The notes beneath the pieces are model-generated. The model was not told where the DNA came from, ran no database searches, and saw only the letters and a program-made list of their open reading frames with translations. This document shows, piece by piece, positions 47,200 through 57,631 of a stretch of DNA of 64,000 bases; position 1 is the first letter of the stretch; each line of letters starts with the position of its first letter. Made by a program: the position numbers and the translations under genes. The DNA comes from Aspidiotus rigidus (Eukaryota > Arthropoda > Insecta > Hemiptera > Diaspididae): assembly GCA_035079385.1 (NCBI GenBank), contig JAVHKY010000001.1, positions 11,928,501 through 11,992,500 on the forward strand, written 5' to 3'.

Positions 47200-49290
47200 A
47201 GGAACTGATCCATTTGATTAAGCACTGAATACAGCAAAGAGTGTATGAAATACAAATACGTTAGTTATGATGTGACGTTTTGTTTCTCTTACCATAGCAT
47301 CAACGAAGCTCTCTATCTCCAGTAAGTTATTTTTGAAAGGAGATAATCCCAATTTAGTGACTTTTTGTACAACGACTAGCAAGAAAAATATTTTGGATAG
47401 CAAGGGGGTGCCGCGGAATGTGTATTCAAATAAGTTTGTAACTTGTACAAAAGAGGAAATTCGTCGATTTAATTTTTTTATTCAAGCATATTATTTCACA
47501 TGCTAATATTTTTCAAGTTTTCCAAACATTATCATTATCGATCTGTCAAAAGGTCGAGATCGACTTCAGCTCCTACCAGATGTACGTTTGTCATGATTGT
47601 TGGTCAGTGAGCGTGGTATATTCTATGCACGATTATGAAGTATAATCTTTTGACTCGGAAATCTTGTCATATCCATAACTATGCACATCTGGTATGATAT
47701 CGAAGGCTCACGAAAAAGAAAAAATGATTTTTCAATAAATACTTATTCGCTTCAGGGCGGTATCGACAATCTTCACAGAGGCCCTTCTCTTATAATATTT
47801 ACTCAAGCTAATCGGTTACATAGGTATGTATAATATCGAGGAGGCAACGAGCCATCACACCGCGGCTGCAAATTTTTCGGTTAGCTCGTAACAATAGCCT
47901 TCAAGAATGGAGAACATTCTTCTTAATTTTATTTATATTCTCGGTCCAACAATATACGGTCGAAAAGAGAAAATGGAAACGTCAAAATGTGCGTTAAAGT
48001 CGAAAAGGCGTGAGAGTAAAAAATAAAAGCCATGTTGTACATGATTGACAGCGAAATAGGATCAAAAATGCCAGGAATATTATATCGGCACCCCGAAGAC
48101 GAGAATTCTATCAAATCTATATATTCTTCATTTTTCTCTCTTTCGATTTTTGCGTTCGCACTCTGTGGATATTGTTTTCGAGAAAGCGTGAAACCGAGTG
48201 ATCCTAAGCTACATTGAAACTTACATGTACTCGAGTGAGAAAAAGAAGGACGGACGCTAAAGCCGCATTACCATCATATATCCGTCTGTTCGAGTAAAAA
48301 TGATAAAATGTAATTTTTATTTGTCGGAGCGCAAATTTTTGGCGACTTTTCAACCTTACCTTTTTTTTTTCGCGCAAGCAAATTCGTGTACGCTTTATTT
48401 TTGCACTGTTCGGGGCCATGGCCGGTCGGTGCTTTCTGCGGCCGCATTTTAGCGAGCTCTACTTATACGATTACGAAAAGATGTGCGGTTCTGCGAAAGC
48501 AACTTTTTCGAACGCGTCGAGAATTTTAACGTTATATTAGCCTTTTTTCTTATTACGTAGGTACAACCGAAGGTACGACAGCGACACCGAACATGAAAAG
48601 AACATGACCACTCTACTCGTTGGTATAGCTTCAATTTTGTTCTCTGGCGAAAAAATGACGTTGTACACCTGCTCTGAATAAATTATCGTAACTTTGCAAA
48701 TTTCCCACTCCGGTAGAGTCGCGGTCTCAGCCTATACTATAACAATAGAGTTGCTCGCCGACAAGGTAATGTCTTTATGAAGGTGATTAACTTGGTTGCG
48801 GCTGATGGTATCAATTAGACGAATAGACTCGCTGCGCTCAGCGGAGTCGCCGAATTCGCTATAACGCTAATCAACGACTTTTTATTACGGTTTTACTGTT
48901 CAATTTGTCATGTACGTGACAAACTAAATGCTCGCGAAAGAGGATGTGTGCGTTATTTTTTACAGGCATTACTAAAAATAAACGTTTGCCACCTTCGTCG
49001 CGAGTTTATTCAACCGATTCGTGCCCCGTTCTGTAAGTCTCGATACGATTTGCACAGATGTCTAATTTGAGTAATTATCAAAATTTCGTATGAGATCGAG
49101 TTGCAAATACTCTAAGTCAACGAGCGTTTCTCTCAATTTGCAGTACAAATTCATTACCCCGAATTATAATCTATGAAGTTTTTCGGGAAATAGAAATGTT
49201 CTTCTGCACAATTGTAAGATGAGTCAACGATGAAATGATGCTGGCCAAGAGATTGTGTTAGTGAATTTTGCACTCGAAAACAATGTGGAT
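47200..49290. other. Unique CpG-containing DNA, no gene seen
   Basis: All frames are short. A short hairpin-like GACTCGCTGCGCTCAGCGGA block lies at 48,826-48,850, resembling the CGAGC...AGCGAG motif of the foldback arms. Confidence 0.45.
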
Positions 49291-49301
49291 CAGAGATATA
49301 T

Positions 49302-49391
49302 TACGTATCAGTGTCATTCGAGTGCGAGAGCGTTAGCGAGGGGAGCAATTGCACAAGAATGATCGCGTTTGCGTTCTCACACTGATACGTA
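49302..49391. other. Nested hairpin with CGAG...GCGAG loop
   Basis: TACGTATCAGTGT (49,302-49,314) pairs with ACACTGATACGTA (49,379-49,391). Just inside, TCATTC pairs with GAATGA (49,357-49,362). The loop contains CGAGAGCGTTAGCGAG. The layout copies the hairpin at 11,068-11,139. Confidence 0.6.
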
Positions 49392-49553
49392 CTATAAAAT
49401 TATTTTAGGACAATCAGAGAGATTGATTGTCGAAAGAATATTTTTGACGGTTTTTCTCTTACAAAATGAAAAACTAAAATTTTCGGCACTGCAACTGCCG
49501 TCAAAAAACAATTTAATAGAATTGTAGACTAAATCACAACGATAAATAGGGCT

Positions 49554-49699
49554 TTACTCATCCGACTCTGACTCCGAAGTTGTTGACTCCTCTTTCCACG
49601 CTTTCCTGTGAACTTTTTTATGATTTTTTAGTTGAGACTCGTTAAAGAAACTATACCCGCAAATTTTTGGGCATCGCTCAAGATGTTCGTTCGGAACTT
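49554..49699 (-). CDS. C2H2 zinc-finger terminal exon candidate
   Basis: The minus-strand frame ends with one well-formed C2H2 finger: C-P-K-I-C, twelve residues, then H-K-K-V-H, so spacing C-x3-C-x12-H-x3-H. It is followed by a short basic/aromatic piece, a Ser/Glu/Asp-rich tail and TAA at 49,554. A pyrimidine-rich tract ending TTCTTCAG precedes 49,699 and would serve as a splice acceptor. Upstream on the same strand lies the R1-like element's poly(A) and further up a Crypton-like recombinase exon ending at a possible donor, so it may be the last exon of that split gene. That link is inference only. Confidence 0.45.
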
Positions 49700-49816
49700 C
49701 TGAAGAACAAAGATAGAGGAACTTGAGATATGGTCTTTTAATATGGTAAAAAAAGTATTAGAAAACTTGTAACAACTAAAAGTAACACGAATATTGGGGG
49801 GCGTGTTTTCCAAATG

Positions 49817-52283
49817 TTTTTTTTTTTTTAATTAGGCTGGGGACGCCGATGTAAGGGATCGCTTGTATGTCGCATGTGCAGCACCGCCCGTCATCCATTA
49901 TGGAGTAGGTGCGGGTTGCGTATGCATTTAATATTGTTTCCTCCAACACCGGAATCGACCCTTTCAGGTATAACTTCAGTGAAAGAGGAATCTCCTAGGC
50001 GAACCCCCTCTTCTACTCGGCAACTGCCAAGTTGCTTTGGCAACCGCCAAGCTGCAGTGCCTCCCTGGCACGCACAAAAACATAATTGAACACTCACAAC
50101 AACAAACACCACCACAATACACAATACAGTAGGTCACTGTCTGAGGTTCTTCATCTTCTTCCCCCTTCAGGGAAGATCTTGGTCCTCTTCTTCCTGCAGA
50201 TCTGGATGTTGATGGTACACAGGTGTTGAGTAGGCCATAGCGTGGTTCTGCATTTGCCTATTCCATTCCTGGTCCATCTTACTCTTCATGATGGTGGCCG
50301 CAAATGCAGACACCTCGTTCCATGCTTCTTTGGAACCTAGCATGGTGGGTACCAGGCTACTCGGGTCGAGCGCTTCATCTACCCCGATCTCTTGAGGAGA
50401 CCGACTAAGCTCGTCCCGCTCACGCCTCCACGCCTCACACTCAAATAAGGTGTGTTGTGGTCCATCATCCCGCCCTTGTTTACAGTGCGAACACGTTGCC
50501 TGCTCAACTTTCCTTAACTTCTCGTGAAGGTACTTGTTGAAGCAGCCATGGCCGCTTAACACCTGCGTCAGGTGAAAGTTCAGCTGACTATGGTGTCGGT
50601 TCATCCACTCATCAAGGTCGCGTATTAGCGCACGGGTTGTCCATGTACCCAGCTCACTCTGGGCAATTCTTGCGTTCCACTTTACAAGCAAGGAACGCAT
50701 GGCCTCCTGCTTGACCCGTAAAGCCTCTCGGTTGGTCGTCGTTCTCTTCTTTGCTTCGAACACCACCGCTCTCTCCTCAGCAAGGAGCTCGATTGGTGGT
50801 GAACGTGCTAATACACAAAGAGCCTCCGTCGAGACAGTGCGGTAGGCACTAACACACCTTAGCGCAGCTCTTCGTTGGATCTTTACCATCTCTCTCCTTC
50901 GGTATGGTATCGTCATGCAGTCGGCCCATACTGGCGCACCATATAGGAGGATTGGCAAGGCGGTGCTCATCATGATCCTTCTCCTTGCTTCTCTCGGTCC
51001 TCCTAGGTTCCTCATCAGGCGGCTTAGGTATCCAACTACCCGGCCCGCCTTTTCCGCTGCCATCAGGAAATGGTGCCTGAAGCTCAGCGTTGAGTCAAAC
51101 CAGATGCCCAGGTATTTCATTTGCTTCTTGATTCCAATTTCCACACCTCGCAGGCGAAAGGTGGGTGGCTTCAACTTCCGACGGGTCGTGAATAAAATGG
51201 CCTCCGTCTTACTTGCTGCTAGTTCAAGTCCAGCCGACTCGATCCAACGCGTCACATCCTTTAGGGCCCGGTTTACCCTGCTCTTCATCGCTACAGTTGT
51301 TTCGGCGGTGCATACCACCAGGGTGTCATCCGCATAGCAGATAAGCTTAACCCCCGGTGGCAGCTTCACCTTAAAGATTCCGTTAAATGCGACGCACCAC
51401 AAAAGCGGCCCAAGGACCGACCCCTGCGGCACCCCACAAGTAACAGGGCGCTTTACTGTACCAGCAGACGTCTCTGATTGGATTTCACAGCAGCTAAGAT
51501 AGCTGCTGATCATCCTGAGCAGGTATGCGGGCACTCCTGCGTTCACAAGAGCTTCCAATATCATCTTCCATGGAATTGAATTGAACGCATTTCTTATGTC
51601 GAGGCTGACGGCTGCGCAAAACTGACGCATATCGATTGCTGACTTGGCTATCCTCTTCAGCCGGATCCCCGCATCTGATGTGCAGCGTCCAGTTTGAATA
51701 CCGTACTGGCTATCAGAGATTATATCTCTTTCCTTCAGATAGCTCTCCAAACAATTGGCTATCACTCTTTCTAGAAGTTTCCCAACATTGTCTAGCAGAC
51801 AAAGTGGACGATAAGAGGATGGTAGACCAGGTGGTTTATCCTTCTTATCGATCAACGCTAGCCTGGCTTTCTTCCATCGCACAGGGAACAGTCCCCCAAC
51901 AATTGCCACATTGAATGTATCAACAAGCAGTGCTGGGTCAACTGAATGTATAGCGCTCGAGACTGGATTTGGAATCTCATCCGGGCCTGGAGCCTTCCAA
52001 TACTTACCCCGCAGTCTATTGACTGCTGCATGCACCTCCTCGGTGCCTAGGAGGGATATACCATCCTCTTCTACTATTGGTAGCGTTACCATTGGTGGTG
52101 GCTGCTGTGGGAACAAGCCATCAATGATTTGACCCACAACATCCGGCTCCATTCGGCTCATTGCTGAGAGGTCTTTTAGCTTCTTCAGCACTAACTTATA
52201 AGGCTTCCCAAACGGGTCGTCATCTGCCATCTCACATGCTCTCGCCATGCAGCACTCTTGCTGTCCTTGATGGCCTTCTCGAT
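49817..52283 (-). mobile_element. R1-like non-LTR retrotransposon, 5'-truncated, poly(A)-tailed
   Basis: Minus-strand element running from a junction with a Penelope-like element (about 52,283) to a 13-base A-run (plus-strand T-run 49,817-49,829). It contains the RT frame 50,167-52,248 and about 335 bases of 3' UTR. The endonuclease and ORF1 are missing. No matching target duplication was seen: the sequence beyond the poly(A) is a zinc-finger frame, not the PLE interrupted at the other end, so this is not a simple insertion into the PLE. Confidence 0.85.
50167..52248 (-). CDS. Reverse transcriptase ORF of R1-like element
   Basis: 693 codons, uninterrupted. It would copy element RNA into DNA at a nicked target. 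Landmarks: linker helix with DPFGKPY (residues 11-17), APGPD (86-90), SYRP (145-148), catalytic region SLDIRNAF (215-222), PQGSVLGP (274-281), active site YADD (305-308), then thumb. A C-terminal CCHC motif (C586, C589, H599, C604) and an acidic tail finish the protein. This layout matches the R1 group of non-LTR elements. The frame really begins further upstream: residues SKSAAWRE are visible in another frame at about 52,255-52,275, so one base was lost at about 52,250. The apurinic-type endonuclease that should precede RT is absent, so the copy cannot move on its own. A shorter 3' relative lies at 56,884-57,631 and a dead one at 24,158-26,526. Confidence 0.9.
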   Translation of the reverse strand: MARACEMADDDPFGKPYKLVLKKLKDLSAMSRMEPDVVGQIIDGLFPQQPPPMVTLPIVEEDGISLLGTEEVHAAVNRLRGKYWKAPGPDEIPNPVSSAIHSVDPALLVDTFNVAIVGGLFPVRWKKARLALIDKKDKPPGLPSSYRPLCLLDNVGKLLERVIANCLESYLKERDIISDSQYGIQTGRCTSDAGIRLKRIAKSAIDMRQFCAAVSLDIRNAFNSIPWKMILEALVNAGVPAYLLRMISSYLSCCEIQSETSAGTVKRPVTCGVPQGSVLGPLLWCVAFNGIFKVKLPPGVKLICYADDTLVVCTAETTVAMKSRVNRALKDVTRWIESAGLELAASKTEAILFTTRRKLKPPTFRLRGVEIGIKKQMKYLGIWFDSTLSFRHHFLMAAEKAGRVVGYLSRLMRNLGGPREARRRIMMSTALPILLYGAPVWADCMTIPYRRREMVKIQRRAALRCVSAYRTVSTEALCVLARSPPIELLAEERAVVFEAKKRTTTNREALRVKQEAMRSLLVKWNARIAQSELGTWTTRALIRDLDEWMNRHHSQLNFHLTQVLSGHGCFNKYLHEKLRKVEQATCSHCKQGRDDGPQHTLFECEAWRRERDELSRSPQEIGVDEALDPSSLVPTMLGSKEAWNEVSAFAATIMKSKMDQEWNRQMQNHAMAYSTPVYHQHPDLQEEEDQDLP

Positions 52284-53512
52284 GTACGGGATGGAATAAA
52301 ATTTGTTGTGTTCAGTCACTAGGAGGGGGAAAGGATCAGTAATACTACTCAAAATACGATTGATGAACCATTTAGGGTAGTCACTAATGGTTAAAAGTTT
52401 CTTTAAATCGTCAATAATTTCTTTGTGAAAAACTTTATCAGAAAGGATGAGTCTATTTTTGAGTAAAGATTTGGCCGTATTTACTTTAGTGTGAATGGGA
52501 TGGTTAGAGTCAAAATTAATAATTCGGCTTGAGTATGTGACTTTCTGGAAGTGTTTAAAAGTTAAACTGTTATCAGGTTTTCTGATTATTATAGTAACAT
52601 CTAAAAAATTCAAACAGTTATCTTTTTCTTCCTCAATGGTGAATTTTAAACGTTCGTGGAAGGAATTCATAAAAGTAAAAATAGAGTCGACTCTGTCCTT
52701 TTTTGCAACACAGAAACTGTCATCTACATATTTAGATAAATACATTACATTGTAATTTTCGCTGATGGACCGGAAAAGCTTGTCTAAAACAAAGAGGGCC
52801 GCCCATGGGAACACCTTCCAATTGTGAATAATGGACGTTCTCGAACTTACAGTATCCTTGTGTGAGGCAGAACTCCAGGGCCTCGAAAAAAATTTCTTCA
52901 TCTAGGGCTGCGAAATTCTTTATTTCATTCCATCTTTCTCTTGTGGTTTCCATTACAAGGGGAACTGGAACGTTTGTGAAGAGGACCACTGCATCGAATG
53001 AAGCTAGGACGTCTTCATTGTCTAACTGTAGATTTTTTGTACCCAGGGTGAATTGATGTGAGTTGCGGACGTTTATAGTGTCGTCTGCAATACAGGTGAG
53101 GATGCCAGCCAAGAATTGAGAGAGGTTATAAGTTGGAGCTTTAGTGAAGGAGACTGGATTTCCTGGTTTATGTATTTTGGGCACGCCATAAATCCGTGGG
53201 GAATTGCTGGTGTACGTGGTGAGGAACTTCTTGACTTGTAGATCGATGTATTTCTTGTCGTGCATCTTTTTCGCCAGTTCGTCGTCCTTTGTTCGTAAGG
53301 AAGATGTGGGATCATTCTTGAGTTTTTTGTACGTCGTTTCATCCTCCAACATTGATACCAGTTTACTCCTATAGTCATTCCTCTTCATTATTAACGTTGT
53401 ATTTCCCTTATCGGCTCTGGTTACGACTATTTCGGGATTATTTTTGAGAAATGCTTTGACAATCTTGCAGTCTTTATCGCTGATTGCAGTCTCTTTCTTG
53501 TATGCTTTGACC
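52284..53512 (-). pseudogene. Penelope-like element, second family, 3' part lost
   Basis: Minus-strand RT of a different PLE family from the copies at 44.7 and 58.7 kb. Landmarks in order: TRADKGNTT at about 53,420, RIYGVPKIHKPG at about 53,190, a SFDAVVLFTNVP block at about 52,985, EGVPMGGPL at about 52,805, and active site YVDD at about 52,725. A single frameshift near 52,790 splits the frame. The protein breaks off after a FYSIPYI phrase, where PLEs continue toward the GIY-YIG endonuclease; here R1-like sequence takes over. The 5' side ends at a stop near 53,513, and a hammerhead-like motif lies 40 bases further on. Confidence 0.9.
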
Positions 53513-53548
53513 TACTATTCATGTACTTGTATTCAGTTGTCTAATACC

Positions 53549-53585
53549 CTTCATAAAGGAAAGCCGTGCTTCCGAAACGTCGGGC
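53549..53585 (+). ncRNA. Degenerate hammerhead-like motif beside PLE
   Basis: On the plus strand a CTTCATA box (in place of CTGATGA) is followed by a stem GGAA/TTCC with an AGCCGTGC loop, then GAAACGTCGGG. The GAAAC box and stem are good, the first box is not, so activity is unlikely. It lies just outside the 5' end of the minus-strand PLE, in antisense. Confidence 0.35.
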
Positions 53586-53801
53586 TCGTAACTACCGATT
53601 ACCACGTTTGTACGAGATTAAGCCAGAATGTTATTGTGTATGCAGTGTTTGTTTTGTATGTCAACATTCCTAGCTGTCATAGTCGTATTTTTCATCGAAA
53701 TATGTACAATTTGTAGGGTCTACACTGTGCTTGTTTGCTTCAATTTCAGAATTTGATGTGATTGTTAAAAAAAAAATAAATGTCTCAACGTATTTTCAAA
53801 C

Positions 53802-54254
53802 CTTACGAGCGAGGTATTGCTTATCAGGTGCATCTTCTAAAATTTTAGAGATGTTCTTTGCTGTGAATACTGACGATTTTTTTTTCATGTATCCTTTGTT
53901 TCTTTCCGAGATGTAAGAAAGTAATTGCAGATATTTAAAAACGTCCACCCTATATTGGATGTAGCTGTAAATTGACCACAACGTTGAAAAAGCGTATTTC
54001 TGTACCGTATACAGTTCCTTGAAGTACGCCAAGAGTATTTCTTCGCCCCAAGCTTTTTCCGGCACTCGTTCTGTCTGTTTCCAAGTCACAAAAGTTTTGA
54101 ACGAGTTTTTGTATCGCGAGCGCGATTTTTGGGGTAGTAAATCACCTTGAACTGAATTAGCTAGTGCTAGAATTTCTGGAGAAATTCCATCCCAAATATC
54201 GTCGTCCGGCAGGAAGAATTCGTTATCCTCCGAACTTTCAAACGAATTCATCAT
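53802..54254 (-). CDS. Crypton-like tyrosine recombinase, N-terminal exon
   Basis: From an ATG-ATG at 54,254 the frame runs about 150 codons. After an acidic N-terminus comes a SAM-like core-binding domain of tyrosine recombinases: LPQKSRSRYKNSFKTFVTWK, then EEILLAYFKEL, STLWSIYSYI, KGYMKKKSSVFT and a final helix ending in LARK. The catalytic half with the Arg...HxxR...Tyr set is not in the window; the frame ends at AAG/GTTTGA, a possible splice donor. Crypton elements and their domesticated relatives show this domain. Upstream in the same frame is the C-terminus of a Jockey RT, so the open frame is a fusion. It may be the first exon of a gene now split by PLE and R1-like sequence. Confidence 0.65.
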
Positions 54255-54259
54255 CAACG

Positions 54260-55085
54260 GAACATTGATTTCTTGGGTATTATCCAGCAGCTGGATGGCT
54301 TCAATGTTGGGGTATTTTAGTAGCCTCTTTTCGTGTCGAGTCGCCTGTTTCAGAATGACTTCGCTGACCGTCTGAATTCCCAAATCACGGTGGATATCAT
54401 CGTTTGTAGTGAATCTATAGGCATTAACAATTTGACGTAGGCATTTGTTTTGGACGCGCTGAATTATGAGTTGATTGGATGGTTTACTGCAGCCCCAAAG
54501 TTGAATCCCGTACGTCCATCTTGGTCGTATAATGGATAGGTATAAACCAACCTTTTATTGGCCAAGCTTAGCTTCGAGTGCCTGCCTAGAATCCATTGAA
54601 TTTCCTTCAGCATTAATTTGATTTGCTTGGCTTTCTGCTGTAGGTGGGTTTTTCCAGGTCAAACGAGTTTCCAGGTGTAATCCCAGGTATTTGGCTGACG
54701 TCCTCTGGTGAATCTGATAATGGGACTGTAGAGGTCTGAGAGCATAAGTCACGTGCTCAGTTTTTTGTTCATATATTTTTATTTTCCAGTCAGAGGTCCA
54801 GCTTTCTATCTGGTCAAGCGCTTGTTGGGCCTTGTTAGCTGCTTCAGCCTGTGTGTCAGCTACCACTATAATTGCAGTGTCGTCTGCAAATACCGCTGTT
54901 GTTGTTTCTGGAGTGGTTGGTAGATCAGCTGTGTAGACCAAATAGAGCAACGGGCCGAGTACACTGCCTTGGGGTACTCCGGCTCTTATGGGGTAATATT
55001 GGGAGTGCGCTTCATTAAATGCCGTCCGAAACTTTCTATCAGCCAAATAGGAATCAATCAGTTGACAGTAATTGCTAGGAAGTAA
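54260..55085 (-). pseudogene. Jockey-type non-LTR element, 3' part
   Basis: Minus-strand frames carry RAGVPQGSVLGPLLYLVYTA, active site FADD and the NYCQLIDSYLADRKF palm segment, then a LGLHLETRLTWK thumb motif. The C-terminal region reads WILGRHSKLSLANK, ending with HRDLGIQTVSEVI and a LLDNTQEIN motif, all usual for Jockey RT ends. At least two frameshifts occur near 54,480-54,600. It is 5'-truncated at about 55,085 with no endonuclease. The end runs without a stop into the Crypton-like exon at 54,254. Confidence 0.85.
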
Positions 55086-55299
55086 CCAAAATCACGATTT
55101 ACTTCTGATAATGTGATCATGAAACCAGTGAACGTTTTTATGAAATAAGTCTTACGTATATTTGGACAAAAACTGTTTGTCAGAAGGGATTTGCGTGAGT
55201 AAAATTTTTAACCTTGTGATGAAGTCATAGAGTTGACGTAGCCGTAGTCTATACTTTGAAGACTTCAATAATTTCTTGTTCCGAGCTTATGTATGCCAT

Positions 55300-55700
55300 A
55301 CCACAATACGCCTGTAGAGGAAACTATCCTTGTCAATAATGTCTACTACGTTAAGCAAGGATAATATTCTAAAGGTTTGTACCTTACAGATGCTAAGGAT
55401 TTGCAGACTTAGGTCATGCATGACAAGACTGAGCCTCTTCACAAGCGCAACATGTGTCTATCCTCTTAGCGCGATAAAAGACGTTGTTTCACCACTACGT
55501 TGTAATCAGAGAATTTCAGTTCAAAGTTTTGCAGCTTGAATTCAAGAGGAATATCATTTTTGAAGGAAAATCTCATGGAGATTAAATTTTGTTCTCTTGA
55601 ATTAGGAAAAGAAAAAAACAATATTAATTAAGGTATTTGTGCTAGAAATGTCTGAATTTGTGTAGATTCGTGTGTCATTTCAAAGCAGAGGTTTACAGAA
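55300..55700 (+). repeat. Dispersed repeat A, copy 1
   Basis: It shares the ordered words ACGTTGTAA, AATTTCAGTTCAAA, TTTTGCAGCTTGAATTC, GAAAATCTCATGGAGATTAA and TTGTTCTCTTGAATTA with copies at 56,280-56,680 and 58,260-58,557 plus 60,751-60,900. No coding capacity and no clear ends. Confidence 0.6.
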
Positions 55701-55713
55701 ACGTCATCATTAA

Positions 55714-56150
55714 GCAGGTCAAGTCGGAATAGGCCGGTTCAAAAAAATGAGGTAGAATAAAAAGAACTGCAGTGTGACTCACTAGTAGACTTTGGTGGTT
55801 TTCTTTGCCGAACTGATGGCTCTAGAACACATAAAATAAGAAAAAGGCCTTTCAAACACTGTTAAAAGCAGGTCAAACAAATAAGGTAGAATGAAAAGAA
55901 CTGCAGTGTGACTCACTAGTAGACTTCCTTTTTGATTCCTCGACCGATGGCTCTAGAACACATAAAATAAGAAAAAGGCCTTTCAAACACTGTTCAAACA
56001 CTGTTAAAAGCAGGTCAAGTGGAAATAGGCCGGTTCAAAAAAATTTTAAGGTAGAATAAAAAGAACTACAGTGTGACTCACTTTTTCTTTTCTCCTTGGC
56101 AAGCGCTAGAACAAATAAAACAATATTTTATTTTTACATCTAAGAAAATA
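55714..56150 (+). repeat. Tandem repeat, three units of about 145-155 bp
   Basis: Units begin AAGCAGGTCAA (55,713; 55,866; 56,010) and contain GGTAGAATAAAAAGAACTGC, GTGTGACTCACTAGTAGACT, GGCTCTAGAACACATAAAAT and GGCCTTTCAAACACTGTT. The third unit has lost part of the middle. Confidence 0.8.
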
Positions 56151-56279
56151 CTGTTAAAAACAGCGACGAATTTTTCGAGACCGTCCTTTTCCCCCCTCCA
56201 TAAAAGATCATGCTAAATTCTTTTGTGGTTGTCCTGCCTCCTCCCCACGTTGGTGATGACAACAACTTCCCCAATGAAG

Positions 56280-56680
56280 GCTGACAAAGCAAAATCTTAA
56301 TGGCTTTGTCCTAGTATCAGAACGTACTAGACCAATTACGTCATTAAGTGGTCTATTTTTGATGTCAACAGAGAGACTTTCTTTATCTGTGGGTAGTAAG
56401 ACTACCGAACGCTTCAGGCTTTATAAACATACATGAAAAAGCCACTCTATAACCAAAGGAATTTCAGTTTAAAATTTTGTAGCTTGAATTCAAGAAAAAT
56501 ATAATTTCTGAAGGAGAATCTCATAAAGAATAAATTTTGTTCCCTTGAATTTTTCAAAAAAATTTTATCATACTTTTGGCAATCTTCAGGTTTAAATTGT
56601 CTGAACTTGTTTAGGTTCTTGTGGTCTTTTAATGTGGAGGTCTTGAGTGACGTCATCGTTGCACGTTGTATTCAAAGTGG
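56280..56680 (+). repeat. Dispersed repeat A, copy 2
   Basis: It matches copy 1 across AATTTCAGTTTAAAATTTTG, AGCTTGAATTCAAG, GAGAATCTCAT and TTGTTCCCTTGAATTTTTC, and continues with the TAAATTGTCTGAACTTG segment seen at 60,770. Confidence 0.6.
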
Positions 56681-56769
56681 TTTAACCTTAATGGCCTCGT
56701 CCTAGTATTTAAATATACCAGACTAAAAGATCTAGTCCATCTGATGAAGTTATTGGATGGTTTAAATGT

Positions 56770-56883
56770 GACTTGGTCAGAGACTTTTGATATTGTAACA
56801 TATTATTTTATCTGTGAGTTGCAAGGCTACAAACGCTTGAAGCTCGCTATAACGGGTGGTCCAAAAAGATGTTAACAGTTAGA
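56770..56883 (+). repeat. Long flanking direct repeat, left
   Basis: About 114 bases from GACTTGGTCAGAGACTTTTG to TTAACAGTTAGAT, repeated at 57,632-57,745 with scattered changes and a 3-base gap. It includes the left end of the mariner-type MITE (from about 56,852). Confidence 0.75.
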
Positions 56884-57631
56884 TCGCCTTTAAGAGAGAC
56901 GGGGGCGTATGAGCGTGCACGCACGCCCAAAGTGGTCCCTGAAAAACCGCACCTCCGGCACCGGTATCCACCTCTTAGAACATTGCGTCGGTAGTCCAGA
57001 GGGCTCGAATTGAGAGTGGCCTGGCTTCATTTCTCCTGGGGTTCCGCGCGCTGTGCGATGTCCGTCAGTGAGGCCACTACAGGGGTCTACCCTACTGACC
57101 GAGGGAGCGCTCAGCACTCAACCTGGAATTCAGATAGTCCTGTACCATGGACGCACGCGTATCAACTCCTCCACCTGAGCTTTCAGTCATTACTGGGAAC
57201 TCACTAGGAGCTCACCAGCAATGTTTCGCGACTCTGGCTTCTCAGGCGGGGGTTACTTCCTCCTCCTCTTCTTCTTCTAGGGTTGTCTTGTGCTTGCACT
57301 TTCATTTTTTTTTCTTCTGTGGGGCGCTCCTGCCTGAGCGCCCTGTGTATGGTGGTACTGATGCTGGCGAAAGGTGATGTGGCAGCAGACGCAACAGCAG
57401 CGTGGGGGATGGTACAATTAGATGTGAGAGGCCATAACGTGGCTCTACATCTGCCGCCGTTCATTTTATTCTTCATTACCTTAGCGGCGAATGTAGATAC
57501 ATAGTTCCATGCCTGCGTTGTTCTGAGCATGCATGGAACCAGATTACCTGGGGTGAGTTCTTCATCTTCCCCGATCTCAGCAAGAGACCGTTTTAGCTCA
57601 CCCCGCTCACGTCTCCACACCTCACACTTGA
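56884..57631 (-). pseudogene. R1-like element, 3' fragment
   Basis: The minus-strand frame 57,204-57,620 begins MWRRERGELKRSLAEIGEDE and contains NLVPCMLRTTQAWNYVSTFA, matching the C-terminus of the 50,167-52,248 protein after its CCHC motif. The following 320 bases match the 3' UTR at 24,180-24,480 (GTCGGTAGTCCAGAGGGCTC, ATGTCCGTCAGTGAGGC, CAGGGGTCTACCCTACTGAC). Only the last part of the element was copied. It is flanked by direct repeats of about 110 bp. Confidence 0.85.

Noticed and set aside
50915..51337. 140-codon plus-strand frame
   Set aside because: Antisense shadow of the R1-like reverse transcriptase.
49800..52300. R1-like element as a simple insertion into the PLE
   Set aside because: PLE sequence does not resume beyond the poly(A), and no duplication of the junction sequence is found there.
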